Source: Brevibacillus migulae
GTDB taxonomy: Bacteria > Bacillota > Bacilli > Brevibacillales > Brevibacillaceae
Direction of reading: 5' to 3'
NCBI RefSeq assembly: GCF_004521915.1
Contig: NZ_SDKD01000008.1
Location: 1-32,998, forward strand
DNA: 32,998 nucleotides
Shown: piece by piece, positions 22,693 to 30,281 of the stretch
Numbering within the stretch: position 1 is the stretch's first letter
How the letters are laid out: every line of letters starts with the position of its first letter
The notes under the pieces: generated by a model
The model's database searches: none
What the model was told of the DNA's origin: nothing
The model's input: the letters and a program-made list of their open reading frames with translations, nothing else
Program-made: the position numbers and the translations under genes

Positions 22693-23478
22693 GTGAACAG
22701 ACTGTTGGAAGAAAAAGTAGCACTCATTACAGGTGCTGCCAGTGGAATCGGTTTTGAAATGGCGACGAAGTTTGCTTCTGAAGGTGCCAAGATCGTCATC
22801 GCCGATCTTCGGGAAGAAGGGGCACAACAGGCTGCCGCATCCTTGCAGGAAAAAGGCTTTGACGCCATCGGCCTCGGCTGTGATGTGACGAAAGAAGCAG
22901 ACTTGCAGCAGGCTCTGACGACAGCCGTGAATCAATACGGCCGATTGGATATTTTGGTTAACAATGCCGGCTTGCAATATGTATCTCCCATTGAGGAGTT
23001 TCCTACCGAGAAATTCGAGCTGCTGATCAAAGTGATGCTGACAGCGCCGTTCATGGCGATCAAGCATGCATTTCCGATCATGAAGCAGCAGCAGTACGGC
23101 CGCATCATCAACGTAGCGTCGATCAATGGGTTGATCGGATTTGCGGGTAAGGCTGCCTATAACAGCGCCAAGCATGGCGTAATCGGCCTGACCAAAGTGG
23201 CGGCATTGGAAGGAGCGGCCCACGGGATTACGGTCAACGCGCTGTGTCCGGGCTATGTAGACACTCCGCTGGTGCGCAATCAGCTGGAGGATCTGGCCAA
23301 AACGAGAAATGTGCCGCTGGAAAATGTGCTGGAAGAGGTCATCTATCCCCTTGTGCCGCAAAAAAGGCTGCTGTCCGTAGAAGAGATTTCAGACTATGCG
23401 GTCTTGCTGGCAAGCGATCGTCTGCGCGGCGTGACCGGCACGGCGGCTGTCATCGACGGTGGCTATACGGCTCAATAA
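22693..23478 (+). CDS. 3-hydroxybutyrate dehydrogenase (SDR)
   Basis: 261 residues from the GTG at 22693 (GGAG 8 nt upstream; a GTG at 22684 overlaps that site). Classical short-chain dehydrogenase: NAD-binding TGAASGIG (13-20), NNAG (90-93), catalytic S143, Y156 and K160 (YNSAK). The C-terminal block [36 protein letters not shown] and DGGYTAQ are typical of D-3-hydroxybutyrate dehydrogenases. It oxidises 3-hydroxybutyrate to acetoacetate with NAD+ in the cytoplasm. The gene lies 41 bp after the permease and 25 bp before the CoA-transferase genes. Confidence 0.92.
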   Translation: MNRLLEEKVALITGAASGIGFEMATKFASEGAKIVIADLREEGAQQAAASLQEKGFDAIGLGCDVTKEADLQQALTTAVNQYGRLDILVNNAGLQYVSPIEEFPTEKFELLIKVMLTAPFMAIKHAFPIMKQQQYGRIINVASINGLIGFAGKAAYNSAKHGVIGLTKVAALEGAAHGITVNALCPGYVDTPLVRNQLEDLAKTRNVPLENVLEEVIYPLVPQKRLLSVEEISDYAVLLASDRLRGVTGTAAVIDGGYTAQ

Positions 23479-23503
23479 CGAATCGGATACGGAGGGATCA
23501 ATC

Positions 23504-24205
23504 GTGAAAAAGGGAAAAGTAGTCTCTTCCATCACAGAGGCGATACATGATATTCAGGATGGCGCCACACTGGTTGTAGGCGGGTTTGGCTTGTGCGGGA
23601 TTCCGGAAAACCTGATTGTCGGTCTGCAGGAAAAAGGAGTAACGAATCTGACAGTGGTCAGCAACAACTGCGGGGTGGATGACTGGGGGCTCGGACTGCT
23701 CTTGGCCAATCGTCAGATCAAAAAAATGGTCGCATCCTATGTGGGCGAAAACAAGCTGTTTGAACAGCAATTTTTGAGCGGCGAGTTGGAGGTTGAGCTC
23801 GTCCCTCAAGGTACGCTGGCCGAGCGTCTGCGAGCGGGCGGCGCAGGTATCCCTGCCTTTTATACGGCCAGCGGGGTCGGTACGTTGGTAGCGGAAGGAA
23901 AAGAGCAGAAGGAATTTGACGGCCGCACCTATATCATGGAACGGGGCATTGTCGGAGATTTTGCGCTGGTCAAAGCGTGGAAGGCTGATCCGCTCGGAAA
24001 TCTGGTGTTCCGCAAGACAGCCAGAAACTTCAATCCGGTAGTCGCAACTGCTGGAAAAATCACAATCGCAGAAGTGGAAGAAATCGTGGGCATCGGGGAG
24101 CTGGATCCGGACGAGATCCACACACCGGGTGTCTACGTGCAGCGAGTGATCCAGGGAAGTCACTATCAAAAACGGATTGAACGGCTAACCGTGGCGAAGC
24201 AGTAA
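23504..24205 (+). CDS. 3-oxoacid CoA-transferase, alpha subunit
   Basis: 233 residues from a GTG with GGAGGG 7-8 nt upstream; the frame continues further left but overlaps the dehydrogenase. Family I CoA-transferase alpha subunit: [19 protein letters not shown] with the CoA-binding [26 protein letters not shown], and [28 protein letters not shown]. It works with the beta subunit to move CoA from succinyl-CoA (or acetyl-CoA) to acetoacetate. The beta-subunit gene starts 44 bp later. Confidence 0.93.
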   Translation: MKKGKVVSSITEAIHDIQDGATLVVGGFGLCGIPENLIVGLQEKGVTNLTVVSNNCGVDDWGLGLLLANRQIKKMVASYVGENKLFEQQFLSGELEVELVPQGTLAERLRAGGAGIPAFYTASGVGTLVAEGKEQKEFDGRTYIMERGIVGDFALVKAWKADPLGNLVFRKTARNFNPVVATAGKITIAEVEEIVGIGELDPDEIHTPGVYVQRVIQGSHYQKRIERLTVAKQ

Positions 24206-24249
24206 GTCTTCGCCGGCGGCATAGCACCGAACGAGGAGGAGAAAGCAAA

Positions 24250-24894
24250 ATGGCGGATACACGCACCAAAATTGTTCAGCGCGCGGTGAAAGAAATTCAG
24301 GATGGCATGAATGTGAATCTGGGGATTGGCATGCCTACGCTGGTAGCCAATATGATCCCGCAGGAATATAACGTCTTGCTGCAATCGGAAAATGGACTGC
24401 TGGGCATCGGTCCATATCCACGTGAAGATGAAGTTGATCCTGATCTGATCAACGCTGGTAAAGAAACGATCACCACGATTCCCGGAGCGGCTTTCTTCGA
24501 TAGTGCCGAATCCTTTGCGATGATTCGCGGCGGTCATATTGACTTGGCGATCCTGGGAGGCATGGAGGTATCCGAGCAAGGAGACCTGGCCAACTGGATG
24601 ATCCCGGGTAAAATGGTCAAGGGCATGGGCGGCGCGATGGACCTCGTACACGGGGCCAAACGGATCGTCGTCGTCATGGAGCATGTGAACAAGCATGGTG
24701 AGTCCAAGGTGAAGAAAGCCTGCACGCTTCCGCTGACCGGTCAGCGCGTCGTCGACTGCTTGATTACGGAGCTGGCGGTATTCGAATTCACTTCAGAAGG
24801 AATGGTGTTAACCGAGCTGCAAGAGGGAGTCACCCTCGAGGAAGTGGTAAGGCAGACCGAAGCAACCTTTACCATCGATCCGGCTTTGCAATAA
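24250..24894 (+). CDS. 3-oxoacid CoA-transferase, beta subunit
   Basis: 214 residues; GAGGAGAAAGC precedes the ATG by about 9 nt. The catalytic glutamate of the SENG motif is E47 (LLQSENGLLGIGP). Also seen: NLGIGMPTLVANMIP, ESFAMIRGGHIDLAILGGMEVSEQGDLANWMIPGKMVKGMGGAMDLV, all typical of the beta subunit. It forms the thioester intermediate with CoA and produces acetoacetyl-CoA. Last gene of the operon; a strong terminator follows. A thiolase to finish the route to acetyl-CoA must be elsewhere. Confidence 0.94.
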   Translation: MADTRTKIVQRAVKEIQDGMNVNLGIGMPTLVANMIPQEYNVLLQSENGLLGIGPYPREDEVDPDLINAGKETITTIPGAAFFDSAESFAMIRGGHIDLAILGGMEVSEQGDLANWMIPGKMVKGMGGAMDLVHGAKRIVVVMEHVNKHGESKVKKACTLPLTGQRVVDCLITELAVFEFTSEGMVLTELQEGVTLEEVVRQTEATFTIDPALQ

Positions 24895-24906
24895 AGGAAG
24901 GGATAG

Positions 24907-24933
24907 GGAGCCACAGAAATGTGGTTCCTTTTT
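24907..24933 (+). terminator. Intrinsic terminator of the ketone-body operon
   Basis: GGAGCCACA (24907-24915), GAAA loop, TGTGGTTCC (24920-24928) and T5. Confidence 0.9.
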
Positions 24934-24951
24934 CTATATATAATGAAGGAA

Positions 24952-24971
24952 AAAATAAAGCGCTTTATTTT
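24952..24971. promoter_or_regulatory. 20-bp perfect palindrome
   Basis: AAAATAAAGC followed by its exact complement, GCTTTATTTT, with no spacer. It is not followed by a T run and lies about 165 bp upstream of the SIMPL gene. It may be an operator; no protein is assigned. Confidence 0.4.
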
Positions 24972-25135
24972 CGAGGGGAAAAGAATTTTAAAAATTGCCC
25001 CATCCGACATAAGAGCAACTTGGCTCCGCCAAAGACGTGGCGTGACCAACTTTTTCCAAACTACAGCCAGCTTCTGTTGAACATGCTAAAAAAGGAAAAC
25101 ATACGGGAATCAACAGGCAAAGGAGCTGTTTAGTC

Positions 25136-25861
25136 ATGAAACAGACAAGATGGGCACCGATTTTTTTGACGGCAGGGTTGCTGTTCACTTCGGTTGGTAT
25201 CGGGCAAGTCGCACTTCCTGACAGCGCATCGGCCGCACAGGATTCGCAAACAAAACAGATCGCTGTGACAGGACAAGGCTCCATTACAATTAAGCCGGAT
25301 GTCGTTTATGTCCAGTTTGGCGTCGAAACATCCGGAAAAACGGCAAATGAAGCCGTGCAAAAAAATGCGCAAATTTTTGAAGGGGTCAAAGCAGCGATCA
25401 AGCAAGCGGGAGTAGCTGATGCCGACATCCAAACGGTACAGTTTAATACGTACCCGATTTACCAGGATCAAAAACTGACCGGATACCGCGTGCAAAATAT
25501 CGTTCGCGTCACGTACCGAGATGTGGACCATGTAGGCAAGCTGCTGGATCAACTGGCTGCCGCAGGTGTCAATCGAGTTGAATCTTTGGCGTTTTCTTCC
25601 GAGAAGATGGACGAATATGAGAAGCAAGCGCTTAGCCTTGCTGTAAAGGACGCAAGAAGCAAAGCGGATGCGTTGGCGGCTGCAGCCGGGGTGAGGATTA
25701 GGGGAGTAGTGTCCATGACGGAGAGTGGTGCTGGACAACCGCCGGTATTTTATATGCAAAGGCAGCTGAGCTCGGATCTGGCAGCGAAAGCCGCAGAAAC
25801 GGAGATCTCTCCAGGGCAGTTGAAAGTGGAGGCAACGGTTCAGGTCGTTTACGGATTCTGA
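25136..25861 (+). CDS. Secreted SIMPL-domain (DUF541) protein
   Basis: 241 residues. Signal peptide 1-33 (ending SASA-A). The rest is one SIMPL domain: the starting IAVTGQGSITIKPDVVYVQFGVETSGKTANEAVQKNA, DIQTVQFNTYPIY, the YRVQNIVRVTYRDVDHVGKLLDQLAAAGVNRVESLAF block and a C-terminal VEATVQVVYGF. SIMPL proteins form oligomeric barrels in the envelope; their roles are poorly known and have been linked to oxidative stress in some bacteria. AAAGGAG lies about 10 nt before the ATG. Its last 13 bp overlap the convergent MarR gene. Confidence 0.9.
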   Translation: MKQTRWAPIFLTAGLLFTSVGIGQVALPDSASAAQDSQTKQIAVTGQGSITIKPDVVYVQFGVETSGKTANEAVQKNAQIFEGVKAAIKQAGVADADIQTVQFNTYPIYQDQKLTGYRVQNIVRVTYRDVDHVGKLLDQLAAAGVNRVESLAFSSEKMDEYEKQALSLAVKDARSKADALAAAAGVRIRGVVSMTESGAGQPPVFYMQRQLSSDLAAKAAETEISPGQLKVEATVQVVYGF

Positions 25862-26280
25862 ATGCCCAAGATTGATTTCTCGAGGAGCCCGCGCTGCTGC
25901 TCGGGTTTGAGCTGCGATAATATCTCAGCACGCAGCTTTGGCACGCTAGACAGGATGGTCGATATATAGGAACGTCCTTTTTCAGTCAGCTGGATCGTTA
26001 CGGTACGCCGGTCAAAACGGTTCGGCTGGCGCTCGACAAATCCAGCATGGGCGAGAGATTCCACCATGGTGCTGACTGCTCCCTTTGTCAGATTCAACCC
26101 TTTCGCCAGGCGGGAGGGCGCCATTCCCGTCTTCTGGCGGGTCAGCATCAATAAAATGCTTAACGTTTTTTCATTTAATCCATAGCGCTGCAAATGGCTG
26201 GCTACCGTCGCATGCACAATCCGGTAAATTTCAAAGAAGTCGAGGAACATATCTTGAAACGATGTCTCTTTTTGCATCAT
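25849..26280 (-). CDS. MarR-family regulator (copy 1)
   Basis: About 143 residues; GGAGG lies 5 nt before the ATG at 26280 and 8 nt before 26277, so either may be used; the GTG at 26286 overlaps the site. Winged helix-turn-helix: GMAPSRLAKGLNLTKGAVSTMVESLAHAGFVERQPNRFDRRTVTIQLTEKG, with the MarR DRR signature in the wing. It is closely similar to the MarR protein at 26861-27364, and the two flank a small membrane-protein gene. Its stop overlaps the end of the convergent SIMPL gene by 13 bp. Confidence 0.92.
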   Translation of the reverse strand: MMQKETSFQDMFLDFFEIYRIVHATVASHLQRYGLNEKTLSILLMLTRQKTGMAPSRLAKGLNLTKGAVSTMVESLAHAGFVERQPNRFDRRTVTIQLTEKGRSYISTILSSVPKLRAEILSQLKPEQQRGLLEKSILGIQNP

Positions 26281-26470
26281 CTGCACCTCCTGTCATCTAT
26301 GATAGATTGTCAGGGATTGGAAGAAAACGGCAAGGAGACCTAACTGCACTCAGACCTTAGTCGGAAAATGAACGCTTTTCATTTGGGGTGGCTTTGATAG
26401 AATAGGACAAGAGACGGCTGTTCCATGGAAAGCCGGGACACTGGAAGATAAGTCAATCGGGGTGGCCACC

Positions 26471-26761
26471 ATGTTTCTGATCGCAATCTTGGTCGTAGTA
26501 GCGATTTTTGGGGAGATCTTACACAGATTAAACCCTTGGAAAAAACCGGAGCCCGCCTATGAGGAATTGGTCGAACAGATCAAACAGGCGGATTGGTACC
26601 AGGAGCTGTGGCAGCACAAGGAGTATCGTGACATTTTGGAGAATGATCCGCATGTGCTCGCCTTTTACTCCGGTACTTACGAAGCGAAGCGGCTGTTAAC
26701 CAACAGAGGCTTTCAATTAGGGCTGATCGATTATGTCAAAGTGCAAGCGGCCAAGAAATGA
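26471..26761 (+). CDS. Small membrane-anchored protein of unknown function
   Basis: 96 residues from the ATG at 26471 (GGGG about 8 nt upstream; the in-frame GTG at 26462 lacks a site). One N-terminal membrane helix (FLIAILVVVAIFGEIL) and then a ~75-residue cytoplasmic domain rich in aromatic and charged residues (YEELVEQIKQADWYQELWQHKEYRDIL). I do not recognise it. It lies between two paralogous MarR genes on the opposite strand and may be their target. Confidence 0.75.
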   Translation: MFLIAILVVVAIFGEILHRLNPWKKPEPAYEELVEQIKQADWYQELWQHKEYRDILENDPHVLAFYSGTYEAKRLLTNRGFQLGLIDYVKVQAAKK

Positions 26762-26772
26762 CGGGAGAAGGA

Positions 26773-26803
26773 AAAGAACCGATCGTTGAGACGGTTCTTT
26801 TTT
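26773..26803. terminator. Intrinsic terminator
   Basis: AAAGAACCG (26773-26781) pairs with CGGTTCTTT (26792-26800), followed by further T. A-rich 5' flank, so possibly active for the MarR genes from the right as well. Confidence 0.85.
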
Positions 26804-26860
26804 GTTCGTAAGACTGGCCTCTCCCTCATGACCATCGTGTGCCTGCATGCTGCTGACTTG

Positions 26861-27364
26861 TTATCCCTTAGCCAATTTTTTCGGCTTTTTGCCAGAAGTC
26901 TCGGATTCATCCGCCCTCATAATCTGACTGCTGGCTTCCAGCTGGGCCAATATTTCTTCGCGAAGCTTGGGCACGGTAGAGAGGAATGCCGTAATATACT
27001 CGCTTCCTTTCTCCGTCAAACGAATCGTGACTGTCCGGCGATCAAAACGATTGGGATGCCGATCGACAAAGCCAGCGTGCTTCAAAGACTCAATCAAAGA
27101 AGTAACGGTGCCGCGGGTCACATTCAAAAAATCAGCGAGCTGGGACGGAGCCATGCCGTCTTGGTGCCGTAGGAGAAGCATCAGAATGCTGCATTTCGCT
27201 TCATTCAAGCCGAATTTCTCGAGGTGCTGCTCCACGGTGGACGATACAACGCGGTACGTGCCAAAAAAGTTTAAAAACAGATCCAAACTAGGGGACTCCT
27301 TGGCCAGAAAAGGAGTGAGCTCGGTAAGAGACATCGGTCGTATGGCAAACGTATCTCTTTTCAT
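26861..27364 (-). CDS. MarR-family regulator (copy 2)
   Basis: 167 residues; GGAGG is 8 nt before the ATG. It aligns along its length with copy 1 (for example GMAPSQLADFLNVTRGTVTSLIESLKHAGFVDRHPNRFDRRTVTI), clearly a recent duplicate. It adds a ~20-residue N-terminal extension and a lysine-rich C-terminal tail. It lies 48 bp downstream of the third MarR gene on the same strand, so the two may form an operon. Confidence 0.92.
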   Translation of the reverse strand: MKRDTFAIRPMSLTELTPFLAKESPSLDLFLNFFGTYRVVSSTVEQHLEKFGLNEAKCSILMLLLRHQDGMAPSQLADFLNVTRGTVTSLIESLKHAGFVDRHPNRFDRRTVTIRLTEKGSEYITAFLSTVPKLREEILAQLEASSQIMRADESETSGKKPKKLAKG

Positions 27365-27412
27365 TTGTATCCCTCCACGATCATAAACCTATCCATGTTA
27401 TCTCTTCTCTCT

Positions 27413-27847
27413 CTATTCTTCTTCCGTACGCAATACAAGCTTCAAGATTTTTAACAGCTGTTCAATGTCTTCCGTTGGCACATTCGCAAATTTCTCTACA
27501 AGATGGGCGTGAATTCTCGGCTGGATTTCATCAATCTGCTGACGCCCGAGGGGTGTCAGGGCAATTTGCACGACACGACGATCCTTCTCGCAGCGATTTC
27601 GCTCTACCAGACCTTTTGTATGTAATTTATCTGCGGTAGCTGTGATCAAGCTTGGATACACGCACATTTCCTGCGCAATGACGGAAACCGTCTTGGGAGA
27701 ACCGCAGCTGTATAAAAATTTCAGGACATAATATTCAAAGCTTGTTAGATTGTTCTTGGGGATTTCCGCTATGCTGCGTCTTTGTTCACGTGAAATGAGA
27801 TGAATATTGTTTTGGACTCTTTCTATCAAGAGATCGCGCTCCGTCAT
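27413..27847 (-). CDS. MarR-family regulator (copy 3, divergent type)
   Basis: 144 residues; GAAGGAGAT is 6-8 nt before the ATG. Winged helix-turn-helix: TSFEYYVLKFLYSCGSPKTVSVIAQEMCVYPSLITATADKLHTKGLVERNRCEKDRRVVQIALTPLG, with the DRR wing motif. Only distantly similar to copies 1 and 2. It diverges from the first of two duplicated secreted-protein genes, whose leader may hold its operator, and it is probably the first gene of an operon with copy 2. Confidence 0.92.
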   Translation of the reverse strand: MTERDLLIERVQNNIHLISREQRRSIAEIPKNNLTSFEYYVLKFLYSCGSPKTVSVIAQEMCVYPSLITATADKLHTKGLVERNRCEKDRRVVQIALTPLGRQQIDEIQPRIHAHLVEKFANVPTEDIEQLLKILKLVLRTEEE

Positions 27848-27871
27848 TGGAAATCTCCTTCACAAAATAAA

Positions 27872-27884
27872 TGTTTCATAAACA
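27872..27884. promoter_or_regulatory. Possible MarR operator
   Basis: TGTTTCATAAACA has perfect 5-bp arms around a CAT centre and lies 25 bp upstream of the third MarR gene, the usual place for autoregulation. Short and AT-rich, so tentative. Confidence 0.25.
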
Positions 27885-27985
27885 GAAATAAGTACCCTTA
27901 AAATAAAAGAATTCACATGATTCGTCAAGAGCGTTTGGCACTTTTGGATTTATCTCCTTTTTCTGAATTTACAGAGTGGTTTAGT

Positions 27986-28024
27986 TTTAGAACCTTTTAA
28001 CTTTCTTGATTTTGTTTTACTTGT
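27986..28024 (+). repeat. Leader repeat A
   Basis: 39 bp starting TTTAGAAC and ending TTTACTTGT; matches leader repeat B (28609-28647) at 30 of 39 positions without gaps. Each copy lies about 85 bp before one of the paired secreted-protein genes, so it probably carries their shared promoter or regulator site. Confidence 0.6.
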
Positions 28025-28106
28025 AAATGAAAAAGGGGAGGAGTAGACTTCAAATTGCGACAAGTGCTTGCGGCAAAAAAATCAAAAACAAAGGACGTGT
28101 TCGATA

Positions 28107-28490
28107 ATGAAACGCACAAATATGATGAAAACAGCTCTTCTTAGCACAGTAGCTTTGGCAAACATCTTCGCCTGTGCTTCCGCCTTCGCGGCTGAAGAAA
28201 CAACTACTGCAGCTCCTGCAGCAACTGAAACAACTGCTACTGAAACAGCTGCACCTGCAACTGAAACCAAAACAGAAACTACTGTAGCTGCACCAGTGGC
28301 TGCTCCTGTAGCTGGTACAACATTCCGCATTGACGAAGGCACTTATGTGGAAATCCGTGACGTATACGGTAACCCAGTAGTAGTTCAAGTGCAAGCTGCT
28401 GCACCAGCAGTGACTCAAACTTCTTCGATCGATATCTTTGGTGGATCTGTTCACACCGTTAACAGCGTTCGCAACGATAACAGAAACTAA
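28107..28490 (+). CDS. Secreted Ala/Thr-rich protein (pair member 1)
   Basis: 127 residues from the ATG at 28107 (AAAGGA 11 nt upstream); the longer frame from 28068 has no site. Signal peptide ends at AFA (about residue 29). The mature chain begins with ~45 residues of Ala/Thr/Glu/Pro low complexity (AEETTTAAPAATETTATET) and then a short conserved region, TTFRIDEGTYVEIRDVYGNPVVVQV, and a SIDIFGGSVHTV motif near the end. No known domain. It resembles the next secreted protein in signal peptide, low-complexity start and IFGG motif. Lower GC than the neighbours. Probably an abundant exported or wall-associated protein. Confidence 0.75.
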   Translation: MKRTNMMKTALLSTVALANIFACASAFAAEETTTAAPAATETTATETAAPATETKTETTVAAPVAAPVAGTTFRIDEGTYVEIRDVYGNPVVVQVQAAAPAVTQTSSIDIFGGSVHTVNSVRNDNRN

Positions 28491-28515
28491 TAGGCAAGCA
28501 CAGTCGTTGTCTGTT

Positions 28516-28549
28516 AAAGCCCGGCTCCCTTTTGGGGAGGCGGGCTTTT
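28516..28549 (+). terminator. Intrinsic terminator
   Basis: AAAGCCCG (28516-28523) pairs with CGGGCTTT (28541-28548) and an inner CTCCC/GGGAG helix with a TTTT loop; T follows. It ends pair member 1. Confidence 0.85.
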
Positions 28550-28608
28550 GTGCATACATGCTCCTTTGTCACACAACTTTCGACTTTGAATTATCAGAAT
28601 GATTCGGA

Positions 28609-28647
28609 TTTAGAACTATTTAAATTATTTAATATTAATTTACTTGT
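28609..28647 (+). repeat. Leader repeat B
   Basis: Copy of leader repeat A (27986-28024), 30 of 39 identical, same length, 88 bp before the second secreted-protein gene. Confidence 0.6.
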
Positions 28648-28734
28648 GCAAACATACAGCAAGCAGTTATTCTCAAGGTGCGCCTAGTACTAGCAGTGCA
28701 AAAATGAATATACAGAAAAAGGATGGGTGTGTTT

Positions 28735-29169
28735 ATGAAACGCAAAAATACACTATTGAAATCTGCTCTGCTCAGTACTGTCATTATGGCAAATGCTTTT
28801 GCAGCAACTGCAGCATTCGCAGCTGAGGAAACGGCTGCTCCAGCAACCACAACAGCAACTGAAACGGTCACTGCTCCTGCAGCTGCCCCAGCTCCAGCAG
28901 CAACTGTAGAAACTGGTGAATATATCATGGGTGGGAAAATGCCAGCTGCTGAAAAAGCACCTGTTGTACAGCTTCCATCTACACTGGCACCTCAGTACAT
29001 TTTTGGCGGTGGGACAGTAAGCGCTCCAGCAGCGGCGTCTGTTCAACTCTCGAACCAAGCACCTCAGTATATTTTCGGAGGAGCAATGCCAGCAGCTGAA
29101 AGCACTGCGGTGCTTCCGCAGCACGGAGACGCTCTCTACATCTTTGGAAATCTGTCCAACAGCAAATAA
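28735..29169 (+). CDS. Secreted Ala/Thr-rich protein with IFGG repeats (pair member 2)
   Basis: 144 residues from the ATG at 28735; the in-frame ATG at 28723 is too close to the AAAAAGG site. Signal peptide ends AFA at about residue 29. A low-complexity Ala/Thr/Pro stretch follows, then four imperfect units each starting with (E/Q/L)-Y-I-(F/M)-G-(G/N): EYIMGGKMPAAE, QYIFGGGTVSAP, QYIFGGAMPAAE and LYIFGNL, spaced 25, 24 and 23 residues apart. The family is not one I recognise. It is related to pair member 1 by signal peptide, composition, leader and one IFGG motif. Likely exported; a role as a small surface or matrix protein is a guess. Confidence 0.75.
   Translation: MKRKNTLLKSALLSTVIMANAFAATAAFAAEETAAPATTTATETVTAPAAAPAPAATVETGEYIMGGKMPAAEKAPVVQLPSTLAPQYIFGGGTVSAPAAASVQLSNQAPQYIFGGAMPAAESTAVLPQHGDALYIFGNLSNSK
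28920..29152 (+). repeat. Four ~24-codon YIFGG repeats
   Basis: Tandem units within pair member 2. At DNA level the two middle units are close copies beginning GCACCTCAGTA (28987 and 29059), exactly 72 bp apart. Confidence 0.7.
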
Positions 29170-29202
29170 ATAACGGCATCTATTCATAATCTTTCAAATT
29201 CC

Positions 29203-29246
29203 AAGAGACCTTTCTGCTGTTTTTGCACACGGAAGGGTCTCTTTTT
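29203..29246 (+). terminator. Intrinsic terminator
   Basis: AAGAGACC (29203-29210) with CTTTC pairs with GGAAG and GGTCTCTT (29236-29243), followed by T. It ends pair member 2. Confidence 0.8.
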
Positions 29247-29305
29247 CATGTCTGTTTGGAAATAGTGAAGCGTGGTAGAAAGAGAGCGTGAAAAAAGCAG
29301 GGAAA

Positions 29306-29461
29306 CTAAGATTGATGAAGGACAATTTGCAGACAAGCAACAGCGGTAGCGGAAAAAAAGGAAATCACAGATATATGGAGAAAACGGCTATTTTTCGAAA
29401 ATGAATAGAAAGCGATAAACAAAAAACCGGCAAACACCAACAGCAAAATGAGAATTGTCAC
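29306..29461 (-). CDS. 51-residue membrane protein
   Basis: A minus-strand frame starting at a GTG with GAGG 7 nt upstream and ending in TAG. The product begins MTILILLLVFAGFLFIAFYS, then SKNSRFLH, then a second hydrophobic stretch ISVISFFSATAVACLQIVL and ends HQS. This is a two-helix integral membrane protein with a short basic loop. A sigma-A-like promoter lies at 29508-29537 on the same strand and a Spo0A-like box covers its start site. Not recognised as a known family; not a shadow of another gene, since nothing else codes here. Confidence 0.55.
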   Translation of the reverse strand: MTILILLLVFAGFLFIAFYSFSKNSRFLHISVISFFSATAVACLQIVLHQS

Positions 29462-29490
29462 TTGAGCACCTCAGATATGTAGTAATTTCT

Positions 29491-29537
29491 TTCGACAAAC
29501 ACTTGGTATTATAGACCTCTTTTGCAGAAAGTGTCTA
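29491..29537 (-). promoter_or_regulatory. Sigma-A-like promoter with Spo0A-like box
   Basis: On the minus strand TAGACA (29537-29532), an 18-bp spacer and TATAAT (29513-29508) form a good sigma-A promoter. TTTGTCGAA (29499-29491) matches the Spo0A box and begins about 8 bp after the -10, at the expected start site, the place where Spo0A represses abrB in B. subtilis. It would control the 51-residue membrane protein. Confidence 0.45.
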
Positions 29538-29685
29538 GGTCAAAAGTCCCGTAAAATTAGAATAATATTTGAATAAAAAGTAAGCGCCTTCATGGGAGTC
29601 AACAGGAAATGGTGATTTCTGGTTGGTATTCCAGTATCCTTCGTGAATAAGCTAGAGGTCATTACCACCAGAAAGGGCGAAGAAC

Positions 29686-30165
29686 ATGGTGATCGAGCTT
29701 CAAAGGCTGACGTCCGGAAGCAGGCAACTGTTCAGTAATCTATTTGAATTGTATACCTATGATTTTAGCGTTTATATGAATGTGGAATTGGATGATCACG
29801 GAAGATTTGTCGAAGGATATATCAATCGCTATATCCAAAACGGGGATTACCATCCTTATGTGGTGCGTTATTTCGGCAAGATTGCAGGCTTTGCCATTGT
29901 AAAAGTGGAGGGAGTCAATCGTTACTCCATGGATCAATTTTTCATTTTAAAGCAATACCGCCGTACTGGCTTGGGAAAAAGAGTGGCCTTTCAGCTGTTT
30001 ACCACCCATCCAGGAGAATGGCGGGTCGCTCAGCTGGCTTCCAACATACCCGCTCAAGCGTTTTGGCGGCATGTGATCAGGGAGTATACCGGATGCGAGT
30101 ATCAGGAAGTGAACCAAAAAGACACCAAATGGAGCGGTTCTGTACAAACGTTTCAGAATCGTTAG
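29686..30165 (+). CDS. GNAT-family acetyltransferase
   Basis: 159 residues. GNAT fold: N-terminal helix and strands, VVRYFGKIAGFAIVKVEG (beta strands 2-3), then MDQFFILKQYRRTGLGKRVAFQLF containing the acetyl-CoA-binding R/Q-x-x-G-x-G/A loop (RRTGLGKR), and the C-terminal VAQLASNIPAQAFWRHVIREYTG. It acetylates an amine from acetyl-CoA; the substrate is unknown. AAAGGGCG lies 8 nt before the ATG. The 29462-29685 gap upstream holds the divergent promoter and no other gene I can support. Confidence 0.88.
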   Translation: MVIELQRLTSGSRQLFSNLFELYTYDFSVYMNVELDDHGRFVEGYINRYIQNGDYHPYVVRYFGKIAGFAIVKVEGVNRYSMDQFFILKQYRRTGLGKRVAFQLFTTHPGEWRVAQLASNIPAQAFWRHVIREYTGCEYQEVNQKDTKWSGSVQTFQNR

Positions 30166-30281
30166 CCAATTGCATCCCAAGATAGGCAATCATTGGCATT
30201 GTTTGGTGGATTTTCTACCTGTCTCATATGGTATACTGGGGGCATCGAAGCACAAGCAATTTGCAAAGGGGAAACGGGAAG

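Noticed and set aside
25849..25861. Convergent 13-bp overlap of the SIMPL and MarR genes as a regulatory device.
   Set aside because: Short tail-to-tail overlaps are common in compact genomes.
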